Part shown: piece by piece, positions 13,310 through 20,461 of the stretch | Numbering within the stretch: the first letter of the stretch is position 1 | Layout: each line of letters opens with the position of its first letter | Source of the DNA: a virus | Direction: 5' to 3' (one strand) | IMG/VR virus record: IMGVR_UViG_3300030103_003475 | Location: 1,989-22,449 of that record | DNA length: 20,461 nucleotides | The notes under the pieces: model-generated | The model's database searches: none | Told to the model about the DNA's origin: nothing | The model's input: the letters and a program-made list of their open reading frames with translations, nothing else | Program-made: the position numbers and the translations under genes

Positions 13310-14212
13310 ATGTTTAAAAAGATTTTTTCAGCAGCAAAGAACTTACTTAAAAGTCCTGTTGGACAAATCGGTATTGGATTACTATTACCCACATTCGCAC
13401 CCGCTCTTGGCACTATGGCTAAAGCAGGAGGACTTAAAGGTTTAGTCGGTGGTATTGGATCTTTTGCAGCGGCAAATCCCATGCTTACTCAAGCTGGTCT
13501 GGGTTTACTTGCAGGTGATAAGCCTGCGAACGTTGCAAGAAACGTAGCCCTCGGATCACTGACCAGGGGCATTGATGCACTAGGTAAAGGCAATACATTT
13601 ATGAGTGGTGTTCAAAGTGGTTTTGGTATAACTCCTGCTGGCGCAACAGAACAAATTTTTGACCCAGTTTCTGGTGCTATGAGAGATTCACTTGTAACTC
13701 CTTCAGCTATAAAAAAGCCAGGATTTTTAGAAGGCTTAATAAAAAAAACGAAAGTTATAACAAATGCAGATGGTTCACAATCCGTCGTTCCAGTTACAGA
13801 CTTCTTTGAAAAATATGGCACTTTATTAAAATTAGGTTCTGTTGGTGCAACTGTTGCAGCAGCAGCAATGACTGATGAAGAAAAAGAATTTTTTTATGAC
13901 CCGAATAGAAACCCTTACTTAAAAACAGGTAGTGCTGACAAAGACTTCTTTGAAGATATAAACCCTTATTACTCAATGAACCAAGGTGGAGGAGTGATGG
14001 ACTTTCCTGAAAAAGACGGTATGATTAATGGTCCAGGTGACGGTCAATCCGACGATATCCCTGCAATGCTCTCCGATGGCGAATTTGTAATGACTAAGCA
14101 AGCAGTAATGGCTGCTGGCAACGGAAATAGAAGTGAAGGCACAAAAAAAATGTATGACATAATGAATTCATTAGAAGATAAAGCAAGAAACATGGGAATA
14201 GGAAGAGTCTAA
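13310..14212 (+). CDS. Predicted internal virion / DNA-ejection protein 1
   Basis: This 300-residue protein starts with a basic segment and a long Gly/Ala hydrophobic region (about 15-70). A second hydrophobic helix lies near 171-187 ('TLLKLGSVGATVAAAAM'), compatible with membrane insertion during genome ejection. The C-terminal region carries the well-conserved 'MINGPGDGQSDDIPAMLSDG' with 'EFVMTKQAV' following (238-266), which I recall in many marine phage virion proteins, here followed by 'GNRSEGTKKMYDIMNSLE'. GGAG (13301-13304) lies 5 bases before the ATG. It is overlapped by one base by the next gene and heads a run of large proteins with the order expected of an ejection-protein operon. 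The ejection role is inferred from composition and place. Confidence 0.68.
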   Translation: MFKKIFSAAKNLLKSPVGQIGIGLLLPTFAPALGTMAKAGGLKGLVGGIGSFAAANPMLTQAGLGLLAGDKPANVARNVALGSLTRGIDALGKGNTFMSGVQSGFGITPAGATEQIFDPVSGAMRDSLVTPSAIKKPGFLEGLIKKTKVITNADGSQSVVPVTDFFEKYGTLLKLGSVGATVAAAAMTDEEKEFFYDPNRNPYLKTGSADKDFFEDINPYYSMNQGGGVMDFPEKDGMINGPGDGQSDDIPAMLSDGEFVMTKQAVMAAGNGNRSEGTKKMYDIMNSLEDKARNMGIGRV

Positions 14213-15096
14213 TGTCGCCAGAAGAATTACAAAAATTAATTGCACAACAATATGGTAACGTGCTAACTGCTGGTCAAGCTTTAACATCAAAACCAAAACC
14301 TATACCGACTCAAAAAGTTGTTCAACCTTCCGCTGCTATAGGTCAAGCCACTAATTTAGCTGCAAATGCTGCTACAACTGGACCAGATTTTTTTGGTATG
14401 GGTGTGGGTGCACTACAAGGTGCTCAATCAGCTATTGGCAATGCCATGGCAACGTCAGCTCAAACAACCGGGGCCTACGATCCACAGTCTTATCAAGCTT
14501 TTATGAATCCTTTTCAACAAGAGGTTATTGATCGATATACCCAAGAAATGCAAAGACAGTTTGACATCACTGGTCAACGTAGAAAAGCAGATGCTATCAG
14601 TGCAGGCGCTTTTGGTGGTGGTCGTGAGGGTGTATTAGAGGCAGAGGCACAAAGAGGTTTTCAACAACAATTAGGTACTGGCATCGCTGGTCTTTTATCA
14701 TCAGGTTTTCAAACTGCACAACAACAAGCTCAACAAGCATTTGAAAATCAAAGAAAAGCACAACAAGCACAAGCAGGTTTAACACTTGCTGGTGGTGAAT
14801 TAGGAACTGGTATTGGTCAGCTCTTTGGAACATTCGGTGTACAAGCACCAACAACACAAGCAAATTTAGCAGCACAACTAAGTCAATTAGGAGTTACAGA
14901 AACTGCTGCACAACAACAAGCAGCACAACAAGCATTTCAAAATCAAATGGCTCAGTTTAGACAACCATATGATCAATTAACATTTCAAGCTGGTTTACTT
15001 GGTGGTGCGGCGCCAGCCTTCATGTCACCAGCAACACCAGGTATGGGTAACCCACTTTTACAAGGAATAAGTGCATTAGGCGGGTACGCAAGATAA
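14212..15096 (+). CDS. Predicted internal virion protein 2, Gln/Ala-rich
   Basis: This 294-residue protein has two conserved segments, 'QAFMNPFQQEVIDRY' (96-110) and 'AISAGAFGGGREGVLEAE' (128-145). The rest is helical and very rich in Gln and Ala (runs of 'AQQQA' around 165-190 and 220-240). From memory the 'MNP[FY]QQ.V.D' plus 'GAFGGGR' combination marks a conserved structural protein of marine podovirus-like phages. Long amphipathic Gln/Ala helices fit an internal core or ejection protein, or a scaffold-like role. It lies between the membrane-active protein and two large internal proteins. TAA at 15094-15096 overlaps the strong ribosome-binding site of the next gene. Confidence 0.66.
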   Translation: MSPEELQKLIAQQYGNVLTAGQALTSKPKPIPTQKVVQPSAAIGQATNLAANAATTGPDFFGMGVGALQGAQSAIGNAMATSAQTTGAYDPQSYQAFMNPFQQEVIDRYTQEMQRQFDITGQRRKADAISAGAFGGGREGVLEAEAQRGFQQQLGTGIAGLLSSGFQTAQQQAQQAFENQRKAQQAQAGLTLAGGELGTGIGQLFGTFGVQAPTTQANLAAQLSQLGVTETAAQQQAAQQAFQNQMAQFRQPYDQLTFQAGLLGGAAPAFMSPATPGMGNPLLQGISALGGYAR

Positions 15097-15102
15097 GGAG
15101 GG
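15095..15102 (+). promoter_or_regulatory. Strong ribosome-binding site for the 622-residue protein
   Basis: AAGGAGGG is the best Shine-Dalgarno match in the window and lies 3 bases before the ATG at 15106 (about 5 from the AGGAGG core). It suggests high expression of the downstream internal proteins. Confidence 0.7.
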
Positions 15103-15105
15103 TCA

Positions 15106-16974
15106 ATGAGTTCTACAGGATATGACACTCTTAGCGATTTTAAAATCGATCTCACAGTTGATCCTATTCAACCAATAAATTCTATTAGACCACATCAAGG
15201 TGGTGGTAAATTTACTATTTCTGATCAGATGGAGACACCAACTCCAGAGATGGAAGCTAACGCTGCCACGAGCATGCAACAAGCTACTCAAGAAGTTGAC
15301 GTTACATCTTACATGAATGCGATGGCAAATCAGTTTGCTGGTCAATACTTACCAGTAAGAGATCAAAGAAGAGCTTACGCTGATCAATATTACAAAGCTC
15401 TAGGTTTAGGCAGTCGATATAATCCTGCTGATTTTGAAGCTGAGATCAGACAATCTTTAGGTGAGTTACCAAAAAGAAGTGGTTTAGATTCTACTTTGAA
15501 CTTTGTTATCGATGCTTTAAATGGCAGAACACAGTTTAAAGGTGTTGCAGGTGCACTTGATGTATTAGCACAAGCTACTGGTAAAGCGTTAGGTCGAGCA
15601 GAGCAAGATCGTTTAAACAGAATTAATTATCAAATGAAAGTTGGAGAGCTTGCTGTTCAACAAGCACAAGACGCCAATAAAATCATTATGGAAAAAGAAG
15701 CTGACTTTTTCTTAAAAATGATGGGTTATGACAATGAAGACATGACCAAGTTTATGAGTTTTAATGCAGACATTTTAAAAGATGTATCAGAGCATAATTT
15801 AGATGTGCAAAAAGAAAGAATTAAATCTTCTTTAGCGATGTTAAATAATTTAGATGCACCTTTAAATGTAAGTTATATAGATAACACTGGAGCCAGACAA
15901 ACGGGTATGGCAAAGATGGTCGCTTCTGATGTTGGCCCACAATTAATGTTAGGTCGTCTTATGGACTTACCTGATGGTAGAAAAGTACAAATATATGATA
16001 TTCCTATTGATGTAAGTAACGCAACTATCATTGGCAAAAGTCAACCAGGCACAGAGGCTGCAACATTAGCGAGTATGACACCATCATCTCAAAAGATTGT
16101 AGAAGGTGTTCAAGACTTTGCATCTTTAGATGGTATTAGAACAGACATTTCGAATATCTTAATTACCGCTTCTAATGACATAAACAAGTTAGGTTTGCCA
16201 GGTAACATACAAAGTGTTATTCAGACTGTAGGATTTAACATTGAATCAATCTTAAACGAACTATCTAAAAATTCTGGTGGTAGTGGTGCCGTTGGTACAA
16301 ATGCGACCAACAAAGGTGAGATGTTTTTTAATAGGGATCAATTAAAATTTGATGATTACGATCAAGAGGAAACAACTATAACTTTAACAGATCTACCAAA
16401 AGGCAATAACCCTTTTGCAACCACAACAAAAGATGTGTCTGTGTCTATGAATGATTTATTTAGTGAAGACTGGTTTGTCAGTCAAGGTTATGACACCAGT
16501 TATGCAGAAAACAAAGTTCGTGAAAACTTTATTATTTATGGTTTAGCAAGAGCTAACAAACCTACCGGTCGTTTGAACGTGGATGATATCAAACGTGCGA
16601 GTGATGCTATATCTATTTATGGTGCAAAAGCTCCTCAAGATGTGATCGCTGCGTTGAAAGAGGTTGATCGCAAAATTAGACAAGCTCAACAAGGTTTAAT
16701 ACGTGCTTATCCTGAGATTATACTTCGAGATCCTACGTTCTCTAATCCTGATAAAACAAATGAAATTTTAAAAGGCTTAGGATTAGATCCTAATGATTTT
16801 GAAACATACTTAAATCAATTAACACAATCAGGAACAAGTCCTGATGCTAATGCTATTCAAAGTGAACAACCACAAAATGAACAACAAAGAACAGTGCCCA
16901 ATGAGTTTGATAATGAAGGTGAAGCTGTAGATATCGATGACTTATTTAGTATATCTGTTGAGGGAGTAATTTAA
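15106..16974 (+). CDS. Predicted large internal virion protein 3
   Basis: This 622-residue protein has no domain I can name. The N-terminus is Ser/Thr/Pro-rich with 'IRPHQGGGKFTISDQ' (about 28-42). A helical, Gln/Ala/Asp-rich body follows, with 'VRDQRRAYADQYYKALGLG' (about 83-101) and 'GALDVLAQATGKALGRAEQ' (about 148-166). An acidic, Asn/Gln-rich C-terminal tail runs from about 570. There is no lysozyme or transglycosylase signature that I can see. Position, size and soluble helical character fit the middle member of a three-protein ejection set, as in T7 gp14-15-16 or P22 gp7-20-16, but sequence similarity to those is not evident. It is joined to the next gene by a TAATG junction. Confidence 0.62.
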   Translation: MSSTGYDTLSDFKIDLTVDPIQPINSIRPHQGGGKFTISDQMETPTPEMEANAATSMQQATQEVDVTSYMNAMANQFAGQYLPVRDQRRAYADQYYKALGLGSRYNPADFEAEIRQSLGELPKRSGLDSTLNFVIDALNGRTQFKGVAGALDVLAQATGKALGRAEQDRLNRINYQMKVGELAVQQAQDANKIIMEKEADFFLKMMGYDNEDMTKFMSFNADILKDVSEHNLDVQKERIKSSLAMLNNLDAPLNVSYIDNTGARQTGMAKMVASDVGPQLMLGRLMDLPDGRKVQIYDIPIDVSNATIIGKSQPGTEAATLASMTPSSQKIVEGVQDFASLDGIRTDISNILITASNDINKLGLPGNIQSVIQTVGFNIESILNELSKNSGGSGAVGTNATNKGEMFFNRDQLKFDDYDQEETTITLTDLPKGNNPFATTTKDVSVSMNDLFSEDWFVSQGYDTSYAENKVRENFIIYGLARANKPTGRLNVDDIKRASDAISIYGAKAPQDVIAALKEVDRKIRQAQQGLIRAYPEIILRDPTFSNPDKTNEILKGLGLDPNDFETYLNQLTQSGTSPDANAIQSEQPQNEQQRTVPNEFDNEGEAVDIDDLFSISVEGVI

Positions 16975-19832
16975 TGGAAGAAGATAATATTGTACAAATA
17001 GGTTCTTTCTTACCTGGCGCTAAAAAAGGTAAGCCAATTACTTTAATGAAAGGCACACCTAATCAAAAAACATTAATGTTAGAAATGCCTGGTGGTAAGA
17101 TGTCTGCTCAAGATTTACAGACTATAAAAAAAGCCTATGGCTTACCTGCCGATATAAGTTTTCAACAAACACAAGACCTCTTAAAAAAAATTGAAGCAAG
17201 TGACAGACAATCAGTTTTACAAAGTATTGATCAGTTTGAAAAAGGCACACCAGAATACTTTGGAGAACTAGCGGGTCAAACTGCTGATGCAATTGCAAGA
17301 GATCAATTAATAAAAGATCCAATGAACTTTTATTATAATCAAGCAGCAAAAGAGTTTTCAATACCTAACCCCGGTTCTTACATTCCTTTTTTAGGTCAGT
17401 ATTTACCTGATGATATAAGACTACCACAAGATTTAGTTTCTAAACCTTCGTTTGAAATGATTGGTGGCATGACTGGTGTAACAGCAGCGCAAACTGCAAA
17501 GATTCTTGGCACACGAAATCCTTTTGCTTTATTAACACCACAAGAATTATATGGCTCTGAACTTTTAGGAACCTCTGCTGGTAATGCAGCATATGTTTTA
17601 GGCAATAATATTTTAAGAAGTTTATTAGATTTACCTGAAGAAAGTTTAAAAGATCAAGGTTCACAGTTTTTATATGACACAATGTTAAATACAATGTTTA
17701 CAGGTGGTGCTGCAGCATTAGGGCCAGTCTTTAATCATACTAAAGGATTTATTGGCAAAAACATTTTTGGTATTGATCCAACTAAAAAGAATTTACAAAA
17801 ACTTGCAGAGATATCTGACACCTATGGTATGCCTCTTGGTATTATTCAAGCAACAAACATGCCTTTCTGGAGAGCTTACAGTAAAGTGATTGGTGTTTTA
17901 CCATGGGTAGGTAAGGAATTTGGTAGACAGCAGCAAGCAGTTCAAGAAGGTTCTAGACAATATTTAGGCAAGTTGATGAATTCTGTTGCTCCTTTACAAA
18001 CTGTATCGATGTTAGGAAAGGATTTATCAAAGATGATGCAAGATAATTATGAGTCTGTAAGAGCTGCTCAGCGATATTTATATGAAAACTTTGAAGAGTA
18101 CGCAAAAAAATTAAAAGGTAAAAAAGTTATAAACATTGATAACTTTAGAAATTTAGCAGAAGAAACAAGAAAAGCTTATCAAGAAGGTATACCTGGTTTG
18201 AGAACAGGTGAGCAGTTTAGATATCCTGGCTCTCGTTCTCAAGAGTCATTTGGAGAGTTATATAAGATGTTAAGCAATCTTGAACCAAACATTACAATGG
18301 AACAAGCCATTACACTTCGTCAAATGTTTAATGATTTTGCTGTAAACTTTAAAACTGAATTCAAAGGAAAAATACCAGAAAATCAAGCACAGGCATTAAG
18401 TAATTTAGCTGTTATGTTAGAAATGGATATTAGTAATCTTAAAAATATTGGTAATGAAATTGATGACGTTGTGTTTAATACTGCGTTGAAAAAACTTTCT
18501 GCTGCGAATGATTATTTTGCAGCAACTATTCCTGATTATACAGGAGGCGTTGCATCTAATTTAAAACAAGTCAATGCTAATATATTTGGCCCTGGACCTG
18601 ACACGAGATATGGCATGATGTACACAAAAGAAGTTTTCGATGTAATTCTACAGAGAGCTAAAAATGATCCAGAGGCTATGAAGCATTTATTAGAATTATC
18701 CAAAGCAACTCCAGAACAAATTCAAGCTTATAAAAAAGCAGGTAATAAATCAGGTGTCGTTGTCGAGATCGATGCTTTGGTTAAGGACATGGATAAAAAT
18801 AGTCCTACCTACAATCAAACTGTTAAAAAGAAAATTCCAGTTACAAGTGTTGCTCCAAATGCAGGACAACTCAAAGTAGTAAGAAGATTACTTGATGATG
18901 CTCTAAATGATTCATTAGCTGGCCTTCCCGTTGGTGTCACACCAAATCAATATTTAAATGTTACATCTGCTAGTCCAGAACTAATACAGAAAAAAGGATT
19001 AAAAGGTGCAGCTCCAGAAATGTTAGAGTTTGGTCAAGTAGAATTTAGTCCGCAAATGTTTGCAAAAAAATTAGGTCTAGATAGTGAAGATGGTATTGAA
19101 GTTTTAGAAACAGCATTAAAAGGCACAGGAGTTAGTGTGCAAGGTATTAGAGATTTCTTATCAGCAGCAGACGCTGCCGGTGCATTTATTGTTAATGATC
19201 CTTCTACATTCGTAACTAGAAGAATTACCTTGAGTGGCTTTAAAGGTATCATGTTAGGTTCTGCGATTGGAACTGGTGCAGGTGGTTTTGTTGCAATGAA
19301 TCCTGTTATGACTGCTTTAATGTTAAAATATGGATCTAAACTTTTGACTGATCCTAAAGCTCTTAAAGCATTTACTGATGTGTATATTGATGCGGTGAAG
19401 TTCCCTACAAAAGATCCTCTTACAAAGTCAAGAAGAAATGACATTTTAGCTTGGGCTAGTGAGTTCTTACCAACAGATGAAGAGTTAGATCAACAAGACT
19501 TTATAAAAGATATTGATCAATCAATTATCAGCTTAATACAAAATCCAGCAGGAAAACTTGAACAAAATGCTGCAAGAGATAAACAAATAGAACTAATGAC
19601 AGAACAACCAACAGGTCGTGATTTAGAAACATTACGTGATATTGATAGAAGAATTACACCTGATACTGAGGAGCAGCGTTTTTATGATACGACTTTTCAA
19701 CCAGACGTTTCATTACAACCAAACATACCTGGAACACAACTTAATCCACAAACAAGAAGTGATTTAGCATTTGGAACTTTAGATGACGCATTAGAAACAC
19801 AAATGATGAACAGAGGAATAGGCACATTATGA
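16974..19832 (+). CDS. Predicted very large internal / DNA-ejection protein 4
   Basis: At 952 residues this is the largest protein in the window. It begins acidic ('MEEDNIVQIGSFLPGAKKGK'), then alternates helical regions with Gly/Ala hydrophobic stretches at about 160-180, 235-255 and 754-800 ('IMLGSAIGTGAGGFVAMNP', 'MTALMLKYGSKLL'). The last resembles a membrane hairpin. No catalytic motif is recognised, and I do not see the soluble lytic transglycosylase signature of T7 gp16. Size, membrane-like segments and place at the end of the internal-protein run suggest the main ejection-channel protein. GAGGGAG lies just before the ATG. ATGA at the end couples it to the proline-rich gene. Confidence 0.64.
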   Translation: MEEDNIVQIGSFLPGAKKGKPITLMKGTPNQKTLMLEMPGGKMSAQDLQTIKKAYGLPADISFQQTQDLLKKIEASDRQSVLQSIDQFEKGTPEYFGELAGQTADAIARDQLIKDPMNFYYNQAAKEFSIPNPGSYIPFLGQYLPDDIRLPQDLVSKPSFEMIGGMTGVTAAQTAKILGTRNPFALLTPQELYGSELLGTSAGNAAYVLGNNILRSLLDLPEESLKDQGSQFLYDTMLNTMFTGGAAALGPVFNHTKGFIGKNIFGIDPTKKNLQKLAEISDTYGMPLGIIQATNMPFWRAYSKVIGVLPWVGKEFGRQQQAVQEGSRQYLGKLMNSVAPLQTVSMLGKDLSKMMQDNYESVRAAQRYLYENFEEYAKKLKGKKVINIDNFRNLAEETRKAYQEGIPGLRTGEQFRYPGSRSQESFGELYKMLSNLEPNITMEQAITLRQMFNDFAVNFKTEFKGKIPENQAQALSNLAVMLEMDISNLKNIGNEIDDVVFNTALKKLSAANDYFAATIPDYTGGVASNLKQVNANIFGPGPDTRYGMMYTKEVFDVILQRAKNDPEAMKHLLELSKATPEQIQAYKKAGNKSGVVVEIDALVKDMDKNSPTYNQTVKKKIPVTSVAPNAGQLKVVRRLLDDALNDSLAGLPVGVTPNQYLNVTSASPELIQKKGLKGAAPEMLEFGQVEFSPQMFAKKLGLDSEDGIEVLETALKGTGVSVQGIRDFLSAADAAGAFIVNDPSTFVTRRITLSGFKGIMLGSAIGTGAGGFVAMNPVMTALMLKYGSKLLTDPKALKAFTDVYIDAVKFPTKDPLTKSRRNDILAWASEFLPTDEELDQQDFIKDIDQSIISLIQNPAGKLEQNAARDKQIELMTEQPTGRDLETLRDIDRRITPDTEEQRFYDTTFQPDVSLQPNIPGTQLNPQTRSDLAFGTLDDALETQMMNRGIGTL

Positions 19833-20383
19833 TCGCTTTAGATGCAGTTACACCGTTAAGTCAGATACCTGAAAAACCAAGAAAGGTTATTAGAATGCAA
19901 ACTGGTGGTGATGCAATTGAAAAACTTGCAGAGGGTCCACCAGAAAACATAGATATGTTACCTAGGTTTGAGGGCTTTGAACCAGGACCTAATCAGTTTA
20001 TGTTATCAGAAGAAGAGACAGTAATATCTAGTGAGCCTAATTTAATGTCAGAACCCACACCAAATACATTTCCTATACCGGTCCCTAAGAATATGCCCAT
20101 ACCAAGTGAGCCATCATTTGACACTGGAAAACAAGAGTTTCCAGGACCAGGTATGAAAATGCAAGATTTTATTTTTAATACGCCTTCGATTAGACCACAA
20201 GAAGTATATCCCATGGACCCCGATCCAGGAATCATGGGCATCATGCCAAATCCTAATATGATTGGTGGCATGCCACAATTATTACAAGCCAACTTGCAAA
20301 ATGTTGGGAACAATGGTATTATGGATTTTGATTTAATAGGAAAGTTAAACTATGAAAAACCTGTGGGCAGTTATCCAATTTAA
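19829..20383 (+). CDS. Proline/methionine-rich, probably disordered phage protein
   Basis: This 184-residue protein is rich in Pro, Met, Asn and Glu with almost no Cys. Segments such as 'PIPVPKNMPIPSEPSF', 'EFPGPGMKMQDF' and 'PMDPDPGIMGIMPNPNMIGG' suggest an extended, disordered chain. The N-terminal 'RKVIRMQTGGDAIEKL' echoes short Gly-Gly segments in internal proteins 1 and 3 ('MNQGGGVMDF', 'RPHQGGGKF'), which may mark a common assembly interface. The start overlaps the large internal gene by 4 bases. It could be an internal virion component, a scaffold or a linker. The many prolines make it another possible target for the prolyl-hydroxylase-like enzymes upstream, but this is speculation. 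Confidence 0.6.
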   Translation: MIALDAVTPLSQIPEKPRKVIRMQTGGDAIEKLAEGPPENIDMLPRFEGFEPGPNQFMLSEEETVISSEPNLMSEPTPNTFPIPVPKNMPIPSEPSFDTGKQEFPGPGMKMQDFIFNTPSIRPQEVYPMDPDPGIMGIMPNPNMIGGMPQLLQANLQNVGNNGIMDFDLIGKLNYEKPVGSYPI

Positions 20384-20450
20384 AATTAAAAATTTATTTA
20401 AGAAAGGAGATCCCGATGAACATCAAGAACATTGGGGAATAGGATCATGA
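20352..20450 (+). CDS. Possible 32-residue protein
   Basis: The ATG at 20352 follows AGGAAAG (20338-20344), and the frame runs to TGA at 20448-20450. The product starts 'MKNLWAVIQFKIKNLFKKG', a short amphipathic basic helix, and ends 'DEHQEHWGIGS'. It overlaps the proline-rich gene by 32 bases, and its TGA overlaps the next ATG (ATGA), a coupling pattern used throughout this window. The length is too short for certainty. A small membrane-associated protein is one possibility. Confidence 0.45.
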   Translation: MKNLWAVIQFKIKNLFKKGDPDEHQEHWGIGS

Positions 20451-20461
20451 TTGATTTAACA
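20447..20461 (+). CDS. Start of next gene, 3'-truncated by window
   Basis: ATG at 20447 overlaps the preceding TGA and opens MIDLT before the window ends. GGGGA (20434-20438) is a possible ribosome-binding site. The product cannot be identified from five residues. Confidence 0.4.

Noticed and set aside
13270-19444. Antisense frames in the ejection block (for example 13270-13482, 14597-14875, 15103-15345, 19034-19444, also 19993-20313)
   Set aside because: Shadow frames with leucine/valine-rich or low-complexity products, no ribosome-binding sites and no recognisable domain.
1-20461. tRNA genes, integrase, attachment sites, insertion sequences, intrinsic terminators
   Set aside because: I looked for cloverleaf-like sequence, recombinase motifs and GC-rich hairpins followed by T runs in the few gaps and found none convincing by eye.

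Overview
This 20.46 kb window looks like the late virion-structure region of a tailed double-stranded DNA phage from the sea, most likely podovirus-like and infecting a low-GC bacterium such as a SAR11-type alphaproteobacterium. The base composition is A+T-rich. All genes lie on the + strand, and most neighbours overlap by 1 to 26 bases or touch. The proteins are phage fibre, hub and DNA-ejection types that I associate from memory with uncultured marine phages and pelagiphages. Host and phage family are inferences. I see no integrase, tRNA, CRISPR array, insertion sequence or clear terminator.

Layout. (1) 1-1406: the 3' end of a small beta-rich virion protein, then a protein made of about twelve 22-residue repeats. 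(2) 1403-1861: a first 2-oxoglutarate/Fe(II) (2OG) oxygenase-like gene. (3) 1908-4441: the host-recognition module, with a fibre carrying a self-cleaving S74 chaperone domain, a polyglycine adhesin and a small conserved fibre-associated protein. (4) 4450-8812: six 2OG oxygenase-like genes with a glycosyltransferase in their midst, overlapping or closely packed. (5) 8832-11182: a large tail hub or stabilisation protein, a 55-residue coiled-coil protein and a small beta-rich virion protein. (6) 11182-13012: an unrecognised gene and three more 2OG oxygenase-like genes, the last a paralogue of the first at 1403. (7) 13056-20383: a conserved small protein, then internal or DNA-ejection proteins of 300, 294, 622 and 952 residues and a proline-rich protein. 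(8) 20352-20461: a 32-residue ORF and the start of the next gene.

The striking feature is ten 2OG oxygenase-like genes plus a GT-A glycosyltransferase inside a structural module, occupying several boundaries between virion genes. Four carry the canonical HxD metal motif, one carries HxE and five carry HxH. They appear to be co-transcribed with virion genes rather than with replication genes. My favoured hypothesis is that they hydroxylate, and perhaps glycosylate, virion proteins such as the polyglycine adhesin or the repeat protein. DNA-base modification or alteration of host surface molecules remain alternatives. No function is proven by sequence alone.
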